From the IMG/VR virus record IMGVR_UViG_3300037189_015965, positions 47,186 to 111,185 of that record: a DNA stretch of 64,000 nt; one strand, 5' to 3'. The notes beneath the pieces are model-generated. The model was not told the DNA's origin, did not search any database, and saw only the letters and a list, made by a program, of their open reading frames with translations. This document shows positions 39,539 through 47,660 of this stretch, in pieces. A program made the translations under genes and the position numbers. The stretch's first letter is position 1. Each line of letters starts with the position of its first letter. This DNA is from a virus.

Positions 39539-42500
39539 ATGGCCGATTTAAGTAATGCAAGTAACGATCTATTTTTTAAATTAAGAAATAGATTCCCAAA
39601 AATCAGACTTGGTGATGAAAATGGTGTAACAACCATTGATCCAGAAGCCTCACGCTTTTTTAATTTCCGTTATGTTGATAAGCAAAGCGAACGTGATTAT
39701 GGTGAAGTTACATGCAGTCTTATTGATGGTAACAGCATGAAAGTGTTCTTTGATAATGCTATCACTGAACGTATGTTACCAGAAGACAAAGATTATTGGT
39801 ATCGTTTCTTACGTGAACTTCGTCGTTATGCAAAGTCACATATGTTAAATTTTGACGTTCGTGACATAAGCAAAGATGTATTAAGTCGCAGAGATTATGA
39901 ATTTTTAGCTAAAACCAACCCAGAGAAAAAGAAAATGAAAGAATCATTAGAAGAAAGCCGTGTATTATGGCAACGCAAAGGCAAGGTGAGTGAAGGTAGC
40001 CTTAACAATGTTCGTATTCATGTTGTTCATAATGAACGCATGTTGGAAAATCCAAACAATCGTTTGTTAAAAGTTGATCGTATCTTCCTTGTAAATGAAA
40101 GTGGTGAGAAATTTCTACTTCCATTTAAAAGTGTAAGTGGTGCAAAGGCAATGGCAAATCACGTATCACGTGGTGGCAATCCTTATGATTCTAATGGACA
40201 AATTATTAGTCGTGCAGTAAATGAAATGCGTAATCTGGGACGCTTTGCAAGTGCTACACGTAGCCGCACATTTGAAGCAGCAGAAGCAAGCAATGTTATT
40301 CGTGCCGCACAAACTGTAAAAGAAAATCTTAAGCGTCATCTTAATCGTTTGAGCAATAATAGCCGTAGATTTGATGAGAGTTTACAATCACTTGCAGAGT
40401 TTTTGGGTGAACAAGTTGATGATGTTACAGAAGTAAAGGCATGGTTCACACAACAAACTTACAATGAAAACCTTGACAATTATCTTGCAAGTGCTGCTGG
40501 TGCTTATAAAAAACTTCGTGAAAATACACTTAACAAACTTGATGAAGTCAGTGATAGTGTTAAGAACAAGATTCTTAATCCAAAATTTAAATTACTTTTG
40601 AAAGCAGATGCTGGTCTTGACAAGTTGATGACAAGCCGTAACTATACAGATAGCAAGGCAATGGCGGTTGCTATTCTTGGTGATATTGCTAACCGTCTTG
40701 TAGCACCTGATAGCGATGATGTTGCAAACTTTGCAGCACTTATGGGTGACCTTATGAGCAGTGAAGGTGAAGCATTTGGACAGAAAGCTGATGACAAAGA
40801 ATATACAAGTGACAAGAAATTAGCTATTCTTCTTGCACAAAAGTATCTTAAAGAACTTAATCTTATTAAGCAAAATCCAAAGTTGGAACGTGAATATCGT
40901 CAAGATACAACACGTAAGCCAGAAAAGATTAAGGGTAAGAAGACTGAAAGTGAAGCATTTGCAGAAGAAATCATGAGTATTGGTGAAGAAGCCAGTGTAG
41001 AAGATATCACTGATGCAATCAGTCATCGTCTTATGAGCAGTGGTGCCGCAAACAAGATGCTTCGTGCGCATGGTCTTGATAAAGTATTAGATGCTATTCA
41101 TAGTGTAGCGCAAGATCATGTTGGTGCACAAGAAATTGGCACCAGTGATGTAAGTGCTATGGTAAACCAAGTTATGCAAACACTTGGTATGCGTGAAGAT
41201 GCTGTCAGTGAAGAACAAATTGATGAACTTTCACCACAACTTTTGTATAAATCAGCAAAAGTTGCTCGTGAAAAAATTGCCAATATACAAACAAGTCGTG
41301 ATGCAATACATAAAAAAATATTAGATATAGTTCAGAAAAATTTTGGTTATCAATATGATCAACAAAAAGATGGAAGTTTGGATTATTGGTGGACTGGCAA
41401 AGAAGATGCTGATGCTAATCAAATTTATGCACGGCTTAAAGAAAAGAATCCGCATGATGCTCAACGAATGGCTAATTTATATAGAATGTACTGGGATTTA
41501 GATCATAAAAAAGATGCAATCGCAAATCAAGTGGATCGTTTTGTCAAAGGCGCACAACATAGTTCTGATAAAGAATTAATGCCTAACATTAAGGGACCAG
41601 CATACAATCCAGAAAGTATTGAAGAAGATGAAGTTGAAGAAAGTGGACTTCAATATTACACTGGTAAAAAGAAATATGGCAAAGATGGTATGGCTGCGCT
41701 TGCAAAAGCAGGTCGTGAAGGTGCAAGTCAAGAAGAACTTGGCAAGATTAAAGACAAGTACATGAAAGAAGAAGAAACTGATGAAGGCATTGGTAAAACA
41801 ATAGCAGCTGGTGCACTTGCCGCTGGTCTTGGTGCTGGTGCCGCAAGTATGACTGATTCAAAGCCAGTTCCATATATGATTAAACCAGATGCTAAAGGTG
41901 GTTACGAAATTGTTCTAAAGCGTAATCCAAGTCGTGATGTCTTTCATGCTAAAACAGAAGATGAAGCACGTGCTTGGATTAAAAAAGCTATGGAAAGCAG
42001 TGAACACGTAAATGAAGAACCAAATGAAGGCAATGAGTTCAGTGGTGCATTAGCTGCTGCTAAAGCTGCTGGTAAGAAAGAGTTTGAAGTAGATGGCAAA
42101 ACTTATCAAGTAAAAGAAGGTGGTTCAGCAGACAAACCAGAACATGAAGATTCAGACGCCGATGACAAACGCTATGATGATAAAGAAGACTGGTATGATG
42201 CTGACGGTTCAACCAATCCACACGGTGCATATGATGCTGGTGGACATTATTATCCAGAACGTGATATGAAAGAAACAAAGGAAACCAAAATGAGTAAAGA
42301 AGTAATGGAAATGCGTAAATTGGCGGGTTTGCCTTTGATGGAAAACTATATCTACGCACAAGAAGAAGATGACAACATTCCACAAGATGGTGAGCCAAGT
42401 GATGATGATAAGGCAGAATATGATCAAGAAGGCCGTATGGCAAAGAATGACCTTGCTGGTGCGGCAGATGCGGCAAAAGAACTTGAAGCAATCCTACAAG

Positions 42501-42781
42501 ATGATGAAAATCTTCCTGAATGGGTTCAAGCAAAGATTACAAAGGCACTTGACTATCTTGACACAGCACGTGATTATATGAAGCATAATGATGTTGAATA
42601 TACTGACGAAGCAAAGGTTGACGAAGCAAAAGCAAAGCCAGATTTCCTTGATGTTGACAAAGATGGTGACAAAAAAGAACCATTCAAGAAGGCAGTAAAG
42701 GACAAGAAAGAAAAGACAGAAGAAAGCGTAAAAGCTGATCTTCGTTGGATGCAAGCAGTAGCAGGAATTGTTATAAAATGA
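39539..42781 (+). CDS. Large conserved virion-associated protein
   Basis: A 1080-residue protein. The first 110 residues form a compact domain (NFRYVDKQSERDYGEVTCSL, DYWYRFLRELRRYAKSHMLN). A beta segment at about 145-210 (NNVRIHVVHNERML...RLLKVDRIFLVNESGEKFLL) follows, then long helices with Lys/Glu/Ala. From about residue 480 it is low-complexity and acidic, with repeated short motifs (EAFAEEIMSIGEEASVEDIT, EESGLQYYTGKKKYG, EVMEMRKLAGLPLMEN). Similar proteins occur after terminase in aquatic T4-like phages and are probably packaged. The many L-x-E and I-x-E sites could be prohead-protease targets. Precise role unknown. Confidence 0.82.
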   Translation: MADLSNASNDLFFKLRNRFPKIRLGDENGVTTIDPEASRFFNFRYVDKQSERDYGEVTCSLIDGNSMKVFFDNAITERMLPEDKDYWYRFLRELRRYAKSHMLNFDVRDISKDVLSRRDYEFLAKTNPEKKKMKESLEESRVLWQRKGKVSEGSLNNVRIHVVHNERMLENPNNRLLKVDRIFLVNESGEKFLLPFKSVSGAKAMANHVSRGGNPYDSNGQIISRAVNEMRNLGRFASATRSRTFEAAEASNVIRAAQTVKENLKRHLNRLSNNSRRFDESLQSLAEFLGEQVDDVTEVKAWFTQQTYNENLDNYLASAAGAYKKLRENTLNKLDEVSDSVKNKILNPKFKLLLKADAGLDKLMTSRNYTDSKAMAVAILGDIANRLVAPDSDDVANFAALMGDLMSSEGEAFGQKADDKEYTSDKKLAILLAQKYLKELNLIKQNPKLEREYRQDTTRKPEKIKGKKTESEAFAEEIMSIGEEASVEDITDAISHRLMSSGAANKMLRAHGLDKVLDAIHSVAQDHVGAQEIGTSDVSAMVNQVMQTLGMREDAVSEEQIDELSPQLLYKSAKVAREKIANIQTSRDAIHKKILDIVQKNFGYQYDQQKDGSLDYWWTGKEDADANQIYARLKEKNPHDAQRMANLYRMYWDLDHKKDAIANQVDRFVKGAQHSSDKELMPNIKGPAYNPESIEEDEVEESGLQYYTGKKKYGKDGMAALAKAGREGASQEELGKIKDKYMKEEETDEGIGKTIAAGALAAGLGAGAASMTDSKPVPYMIKPDAKGGYEIVLKRNPSRDVFHAKTEDEARAWIKKAMESSEHVNEEPNEGNEFSGALAAAKAAGKKEFEVDGKTYQVKEGGSADKPEHEDSDADDKRYDDKEDWYDADGSTNPHGAYDAGGHYYPERDMKETKETKMSKEVMEMRKLAGLPLMENYIYAQEEDDNIPQDGEPSDDDKAEYDQEGRMAKNDLAGAADAAKELEAILQDDENLPEWVQAKITKALDYLDTARDYMKHNDVEYTDEAKVDEAKAKPDFLDVDKDGDKKEPFKKAVKDKKEKTEESVKADLRWMQAVAGIVIK

Positions 42782-43008
42782 GTGTAGAAGATATTAAAAG
42801 ACTTGCTGGATTACAAGAAACAACAAGATTGACAAGTAATGCAAGCATAGATGATGTGATTAATCTCCTTGGTGAACTTCGTGCAGAGGCAAAAAATCTT
42901 ATGCAACAGGGTGTAAACACTGGCGGATTTGCGGGCAATATCATAGAACATCTTTATGATGCTATACTAACATTAGAAAAAATAAAGGCTACAGTCCATA
43001 ATGGCTGA
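42778..43008 (+). CDS. Small protein with MxxLKRLAGL-type start
   Basis: A 76-residue helical protein starting MSVEDIKRLAGLQETTRLTS. The KRLAGLQE start echoes MRKLAGLPLMEN inside the preceding protein. The start at 42778 lies in an ATGA overlap with that gene's stop, preferred over an upstream in-frame start inside it. Function unknown; the shared segment may be an assembly or targeting signal. Confidence 0.78.
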   Translation: MSVEDIKRLAGLQETTRLTSNASIDDVINLLGELRAEAKNLMQQGVNTGGFAGNIIEHLYDAILTLEKIKATVHNG

Positions 43009-43222
43009 TACGTATGATCTTGCTTGGTTACAAAATTGGGCAGATCAACAGCGATATGTAGATAGCGGCAGCATGAGTTGGAAAGTTATAAGTGAAGTAA
43101 TTCCAAACTTTCCTAATCATGCTGTTGACATTGGACCTACGCCAGAAGGCAATTATCAAATTACATTAACTGGTCCAATTATAAATGGCACACAAGTAAT
43201 TGTTTATGCCGCTGTAAAATAA
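43001..43222 (+). CDS. Small hypothetical protein
   Basis: A 73-residue protein, MADTYDLAWLQNWADQQRYV then beta-like GNYQITLTGPIINGTQVIVY. It overlaps the previous gene by 8 nt and is the last gene of the late run before gp32. Unknown family. Confidence 0.75.
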   Translation: MADTYDLAWLQNWADQQRYVDSGSMSWKVISEVIPNFPNHAVDIGPTPEGNYQITLTGPIINGTQVIVYAAVK

Positions 43223-43226
43223 TTTA

Positions 43227-43253
43227 TTGACTCCAAATAAAATTTAATATATT
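43227..43253 (+). promoter_or_regulatory. Possible sigma70-like promoter upstream of gp32
   Basis: TTGACT (43227-43232) with TATATT (43248-43253) at 15-bp spacing. It would give gene 32 an early transcript in addition to the late promoter at 43301. Confidence 0.5.
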
Positions 43254-43261
43254 TTCTTATT

Positions 43262-43336
43262 ATGAGCCGAAAATATATTGCTATTACTCTTGCTACAGTG
43301 TATAAATACATTATGCACTTGGTAACAAGTGTATAA
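43262..43336 (+). CDS. Possible 24-aa leader peptide before gp32
   Basis: The frame encodes MSRKYIAITLATVYKYIMHL then VTSV. It starts about 9 nt after the -10 at 43248 without a ribosome-binding site, and its codons span the late octamer TATAAATA and the following hairpin. A leader peptide or chance frame; there is no independent support. Confidence 0.3.
   Translation: MSRKYIAITLATVYKYIMHLVTSV
43301..43334 (+). promoter_or_regulatory. Late promoter TATAAATA and GUAA-tetraloop hairpin in the gp32 leader
   Basis: TATAAATA (43301-43308) is exact. ATGCACTTG (43313-43321) and CAAGTGTAT (43326-43334) form a 9-bp stem (one G-U) closed by GTAA, a GNRA-type tetraloop. About 35 nt of purine-rich unpaired leader follow before the ATG at 43370. 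T4 gene 32 carries a leader pseudoknot for autogenous repression; this hairpin is in the equivalent place. Confidence 0.65.
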
Positions 43337-43369
43337 GGCACAATTTAGGCAAACAGAAAGGGAAAAACT

Positions 43370-44371
43370 ATGGCTTCATTGGCAGAAATCCGTGCAAAAC
43401 TTGCACAACAAGAAAACCGCAGTAGCGGTAATAGCGGCGGCGGTCGTGATAACGCAATCTATCCACATTGGGACATTCCAGAAAATGCAACGGCACGTGT
43501 CAGGTTCTTGCCTGATGGCGACACAAAGAATGATTTTTTCTGGGTTGAACGTGCAATGATTCGTCTCCCATTTAGCGGAGTTAAGGGTCAGATGAACAGT
43601 AAACCAGTTATTGTTCAGGTTCCTTGTGTGGAAATGTATAATGAAACATGCCCAATTCTTACAGAAGTTCGTACTTGGTTCAAGGACAAGAGTCTTGAAG
43701 AAATGGGTCGTAAGTATTGGAAGAAGCGTTCTTATATCTTCCAAGGATTTGTCCGTGACAATCCACTTGCAGAAGACAGCGTACCCGAAAATCCAATTCG
43801 TCGGTTCGTTATTAGCCCCAGCATATATCCGTTGATCATTGCTGCATTGAAAGACCCTGATATTGAAGAAATCCCAACAGATTTTGAACGTGGTTTGGAT
43901 TTCAGTATCACTAAAACGAGCAAGGGTCAGTATGCAGATTATGCTACCAGCAAGTGGGCACGTAAGGAAAGTGCTTTGACTCAAGCAGAAAATGCAGCAA
44001 TTGATGCATTTGGTCTTTATGATTTGAAGAGTTTCCTTCCAAAGAAACCTGGTGACGCAGAACTCAAGATTATTAAAGAAATGTTTGAGGCAAGCGTTGA
44101 TGGTGCCACTTATGATGAAGCACGTTGGGGACAGTATTACAAGCCTGCTGGCTTGCGTGGTGATGCTGCTGATGCAGAAGATTCCACTACAGTAACTCGT
44201 AATGCACCAACTGCTCGTCCACAGGTAGCAAGTGTTAAGGAAGATACAGCACCTTGGGATGAAGAATCTCAAGTAGCATCTACTCCTGTAAGCACTGCAC
44301 CAAAAGGTGATAGCAATGCTCGTGCAGCTGAAATCTTGAGCATGATTCGCAATCGTAAAACAGCAGAATAA
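43370..44371 (+). CDS. gp32: Single-stranded DNA-binding protein (gp32-type)
   Basis: A 333-residue homologue of T4 gp32, the cooperative ssDNA-binding protein of replication and recombination. The N-terminal helix MASLAEIRAKLAQQENR gives self-association. The OB core contains YPHWDIPENATARVRFLPDG and FFWVERAMIRLPFSGVKGQM. VPCVEMYNETCP contributes two Cys (C86, C94) of the zinc region where T4 has three, so zinc binding may be altered. IRRFVISPSIYPLIIAALKD and an acidic, Ala/Thr-rich C-terminal tail complete it. AAAGGGAAAAACT is the ribosome-binding site, and a hairpin leader suggests autoregulation. Confidence 0.94.
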   Translation: MASLAEIRAKLAQQENRSSGNSGGGRDNAIYPHWDIPENATARVRFLPDGDTKNDFFWVERAMIRLPFSGVKGQMNSKPVIVQVPCVEMYNETCPILTEVRTWFKDKSLEEMGRKYWKKRSYIFQGFVRDNPLAEDSVPENPIRRFVISPSIYPLIIAALKDPDIEEIPTDFERGLDFSITKTSKGQYADYATSKWARKESALTQAENAAIDAFGLYDLKSFLPKKPGDAELKIIKEMFEASVDGATYDEARWGQYYKPAGLRGDAADAEDSTTVTRNAPTARPQVASVKEDTAPWDEESQVASTPVSTAPKGDSNARAAEILSMIRNRKTAE

Positions 44372-44380
44372 TTACAATAA

Positions 44381-44424
44381 ATGTGGGCGGATTTATTGAC
44401 AAGTCTGCCCACATATTATATTAT
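44381..44424 (+). promoter_or_regulatory. gp32 terminator hairpin with the uvsX promoter in its loop
   Basis: ATGTGGGC (44381-44388) and GCCCACAT (44407-44414) pair perfectly and are followed by an AT stretch ending TTTTTT, a terminator-like form. The loop contains TTGACA (44396-44401); TATTAT at 44419-44424 follows at 17 bp. So the same 45 bp appear to end gp32 and start uvsX. Confidence 0.65.
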
Positions 44425-44445
44425 TTTTTCAACAAAGGCATAATT

Positions 44446-45492
44446 ATGGCTAAACCATTTGACATTTCAAAATTTAGAAAAGACCTGACTAAAGCAATTC
44501 CAGGCATGAGTGTTGGTTACAATGATCCAACTGATTGGGTTTCAACAGGCAATTACACATTAAATTATCGTATTAGTGGTGATTTTAATAAAGGTATTCC
44601 ACTTGGTAAAGTAACTGTATTTGCTGGTGAAAGTGGTGCAGGTAAAAGTTATATTTGCAGCGGAAACGTTGTTAAAAATGCACAAGATCAAGGAATTTAT
44701 GTAATTCTTATTGATACAGAAAATGCACTCGATGAGGATTGGCTCAAGGCACTTGGTGTTAGGACAGACGAAGATCATCTTCTTAAACTTAATATGGCAA
44801 TGATTGATGATGTTGCCAAAACTATTACAAATTTTATGGACCATTACAAGGCAATGCCAGAAGAATCTCGTCCAAAAGTTCTATTTGTTCTTGACTCACT
44901 TGGTATGTTGCTTACTCCAACTGATATTAATCAGTTTGAAGCAGGTGATTTAAAGGGTGATATGGGTCGTAAACCAAAGGCGTTGACCGCACTTGTTCGT
45001 AATTGTGTAAACATGTTTGGTAGTTATAATATTGGTATGGTCGCAACTAACCATACATATGCTTCGCAAGATATGTTTGACCCAGATGATAAGATCAGTG
45101 GTGGTCAAGGTTTTATCTATGCATCATCTATTGTTGTGGCAATGCGTAAATTGAAACTAAAAGAAGATGAAGATGGCAATAAGACAAGTGAAGTTAATGG
45201 TATTCGTGCCGCATGTAAAATTATGAAAACACGTTATGCCAAACCATTTGAATCTGTACAGGTTAAAATTCCATACGAAACTGGTATGAGTCCATATAGT
45301 GGTCTTATTGAAATGTTTGAAGATGAAGGAATTTTAGTTAAAGATGGCAATCGCCTTGCTTATACAAGTCCTGTGACAGGAGAAATTATCAAGGAGTTTA
45401 GGAAGAACTTTACTAATGAACAACTTGATATAATTATGAGTGAGTATAGTAAGCATACTCCAAAAAATAAAGAGGAAACTACTGATGAGTGA
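44446..45492 (+). CDS. uvsX: UvsX recombinase (RecA/Rad51 family)
   Basis: A 348-residue recombinase. Walker A GESGAGKS (61-68), then IYVILIDTENALDEDWL, the Walker B strand KVLFVLDSLGMLLTPTDINQ and the DNA-binding loop region NHTYASQDMFDPDDKISGGQ identify UvsX. It forms the presynaptic filament with UvsY and gp32 for recombination-dependent replication. The start MAKPFDISKF at 44446 has AAAGG upstream and agrees with family length; an upstream in-frame ATG would add an unrelated hydrophobic stretch. It overlaps the next gene by 8 nt. Confidence 0.96.
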   Translation: MAKPFDISKFRKDLTKAIPGMSVGYNDPTDWVSTGNYTLNYRISGDFNKGIPLGKVTVFAGESGAGKSYICSGNVVKNAQDQGIYVILIDTENALDEDWLKALGVRTDEDHLLKLNMAMIDDVAKTITNFMDHYKAMPEESRPKVLFVLDSLGMLLTPTDINQFEAGDLKGDMGRKPKALTALVRNCVNMFGSYNIGMVATNHTYASQDMFDPDDKISGGQGFIYASSIVVAMRKLKLKEDEDGNKTSEVNGIRAACKIMKTRYAKPFESVQVKIPYETGMSPYSGLIEMFEDEGILVKDGNRLAYTSPVTGEIIKEFRKNFTNEQLDIIMSEYSKHTPKNKEETTDE

Positions 45493-45706
45493 TACAAGTG
45501 ATTTACTTGTCCAATTTTGGCAAACTATCAAGGAATATATTCCAGCAAAAGATCGCCAAATGGCAGCAGACCACGTTATTAATGAATTGGTTGATTTAGG
45601 TATAAGCGATAGTGATCTAAATGCACTTTCTGTTGATAGAATTATGGAAAATGCAATTTCAGAACATATTGAAATAGAGGAATCTGACGAAGATTTTGAT
45701 GAATGA
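45485..45706 (+). CDS. Small conserved protein between uvsX and uvsY
   Basis: A 73-residue acidic helical protein, MSDTSDLLVQFWQTIKEYIP, AKDRQMAADHVINELVDLGI. A protein of this pattern sits beside the recombination genes in many T4-like phages of aquatic bacteria. It starts within the uvsX end and overlaps uvsY by 4 nt. A role in the recombination complex is suggested by context only. Confidence 0.83.
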   Translation: MSDTSDLLVQFWQTIKEYIPAKDRQMAADHVINELVDLGISDSDLNALSVDRIMENAISEHIEIEESDEDFDE

Positions 45707-46164
45707 GCAATTGGTATACCAAGGTAAGTCAAAACATAGGATTAATACCAGACTTTATTGCATATTACGAAGCTGAATTTAATTTAGCACAACGTGATAT
45801 TAATATTAATGGTATTGTAGAAAAAAATATGAGTGCACTACCTGGTATAACAGCATATCGTTTTAATCAACTACAAGAAATAGAAGCAGTGCTTAACTTT
45901 CTTAATATCCAATTACGTAAAATTCGTAGAAAGCATTTCCAAAAATATCTGGAACATTATGCTCGTGCATTAACAAGTCGTGATGCTGAAAAATATGTAG
46001 ATGGCGAAGAAGAAGTTATTGATTATGAAACCATTATTAACGAGGTTGCACTGTTACGTAACCGTTGGTTAGGTGTAATGAAAGCACTGGAAAGTAAGAA
46101 TTTTATGTTGGGTCACATGGTCCGACTTAAGACAGCAGGAATGGAAGATTTTACGGTAGCATAA
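45703..46164 (+). CDS. uvsY: UvsY recombination mediator
   Basis: A 153-residue protein with the typical UvsY core LNFLNIQLRKIRRKHFQKYL, EHYARALTSRDAEKYVDGEE and the final NRWLGVMKALESKNFMLGHM. UvsY loads UvsX on gp32-covered ssDNA. The gp32-uvsX-small-uvsY order keeps the functional partners together. Start ATG in a 4-nt overlap. Confidence 0.94.
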   Translation: MSNWYTKVSQNIGLIPDFIAYYEAEFNLAQRDININGIVEKNMSALPGITAYRFNQLQEIEAVLNFLNIQLRKIRRKHFQKYLEHYARALTSRDAEKYVDGEEEVIDYETIINEVALLRNRWLGVMKALESKNFMLGHMVRLKTAGMEDFTVA

Positions 46165-46215
46165 ATTTATGTCCGTATATTATCAACAATATATACAATA
46201 TCAAAGGAATTATCA

Positions 46216-47235
46216 ATGAAAAGAGCACTTATTACGGGCATCGCAGGTCAAGATGGTAGCTATTTGGCAGAATTGCTACTTGACAAGGGCTACGAAGTCC
46301 ATGGTCTTATTCGCCGTAGCGCAAACTTTGACCACCCAAATATTCAAGATGTAAAGGATCGAGTCAAGTTTCATAATGGTGACTTAAGTGATGCAAATAG
46401 CATCCGTAACCTTATTGACAATGTTCGTCCAACAGAAATTTATAACCTTGCGGCACAAAGCCATGTTAAGGTAAGTTTTGAAATGCCAGAACTTACTGGT
46501 GATACAAATGCTCTTGGACCATTGCGTATCCTTGATAGTATCCGTAGTCTCAAGATGATTGATGATGTTAAGTTCTATCAAGCATCAACCAGTGAAATGT
46601 TTGGTATTCAAAAGTATAATCCACAAAAAGAAGATACACCATTCTATCCTGGCTCACCATATAGTGCTGCTAAACTATATGCTTATTGGATTACTGTAAA
46701 CTATCGTGAAAGTTATAAGATTTTTGGTTGTAATGGTCTTCTATTCAACCATGAAAGTCCACGCCGTGGTGAACTCTTTGTAACTCGTAAGATTACAAAA
46801 GCATTTGCTAACATGGTATTAGGTAAGCAGAAGGTTCTTGAACTTGGTAATATGAACAGTCTTCGTGATTGGGGTCATGCCAAGGATTATGTTCGTGGTA
46901 TGTGGATGATGTTGCAACACGACAAGCCAGATGATTATGTAGTTGCTACTGGTATTCAAAGCAGCATCCGTGATTTTTGTAATCTTACAGCAAATTATTT
47001 CAACATTGAACTTGTATGGGAAGGTGAAGGCGTTGACGAAGTTGCACGTAACAAGGCAACTGGACAAGTTATGATTAAGGTTAACCCAGAGTTCTATCGT
47101 CCAGTTGATGTTGTAAACATCCAAGGTGATGCAACAAAGGTTCGTGAAGTTCTTGGTTGGCAACCAGAATTTACCCTACAAGACCTTGTAAACGATATGT
47201 GTGAAACAGATCACAAATTGGCTTCGAGGGGTTAA
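46216..47235 (+). CDS. gmd: GDP-mannose 4,6-dehydratase
   Basis: A 339-residue short-chain dehydrogenase of the GMD family. The NADP-binding motif is GIAGQDG (8-14) and the active site comprises YQASTSEMFG (Thr/Ser and Glu) and Y-SAAK (Tyr-x(3)-Lys). HESPRRGELFVTRKITKA is diagnostic of GMD. It turns GDP-mannose into GDP-4-keto-6-deoxymannose, precursor of fucose, rhamnose, perosamine and colitose. It opens the glycan cluster, behind CAAAGGAATTATCA. A separate fucose synthase is not evident, but the reductase at 53710 could follow it. Confidence 0.95.
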   Translation: MKRALITGIAGQDGSYLAELLLDKGYEVHGLIRRSANFDHPNIQDVKDRVKFHNGDLSDANSIRNLIDNVRPTEIYNLAAQSHVKVSFEMPELTGDTNALGPLRILDSIRSLKMIDDVKFYQASTSEMFGIQKYNPQKEDTPFYPGSPYSAAKLYAYWITVNYRESYKIFGCNGLLFNHESPRRGELFVTRKITKAFANMVLGKQKVLELGNMNSLRDWGHAKDYVRGMWMMLQHDKPDDYVVATGIQSSIRDFCNLTANYFNIELVWEGEGVDEVARNKATGQVMIKVNPEFYRPVDVVNIQGDATKVREVLGWQPEFTLQDLVNDMCETDHKLASRG

Positions 47236-47237
47236 TC

Positions 47238-47660
47238 ATGGGACAGTTAGTATTTGCACCAATTAGCATTGGCGATTTGTGGGATAAGATTACTATTCTT
47301 AACATTAAGTTAGAAGAATATGGTAAGGTAGATAACGAAACTAATCGCATTAAGATTGAATATGTCAACAAAGAATTGGCAGAACTTATGAAGATTATTA
47401 ATGATCTTGAACAGCCAAGTGAGCCAGTTGATGATATTGTCAAGAATCTTAAAGCAGTAAATCATATGATTTGGCGACATGAAGACGTTGTAAGAACATA
47501 TGGTTCCGATTTGAAACCATATGACAGTGAATTTATCAAGTTAGTCACTGATGTCCACCAAGGTAACAAAGACCGTTGCCAATACAAATTAGATATCAAC
47601 AAACTATACAATAGCGATATTGTAGAAACAAAATCATATATCAACGAGGGATTAAAATGA
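47238..47660 (+). CDS. DUF6165-like protein
   Basis: A 140-residue helical protein. The N-terminus FAPISIGDLWDKITILNIKL and the following ELAELMKIINDLEQP match the DUF6165 pattern, a family found beside lipopolysaccharide and capsule genes. The middle YGSDLKPYDSEFIKLVTDVH and coiled-coil end (KDRCQYKLDINKLYN) are also typical. Mechanism unknown. Starts 3 nt after gmd and overlaps the next gene by 4 nt. Confidence 0.83.
   Translation: MGQLVFAPISIGDLWDKITILNIKLEEYGKVDNETNRIKIEYVNKELAELMKIINDLEQPSEPVDDIVKNLKAVNHMIWRHEDVVRTYGSDLKPYDSEFIKLVTDVHQGNKDRCQYKLDINKLYNSDIVETKSYINEGLK

Noticed and set aside
42060-42533. Histidine-rich minus-strand frame opposite the large virion protein
   Set aside because: It is a composition shadow of an Asp/Glu-rich coding region (GAT/GAA codons read backwards) with no start signals.
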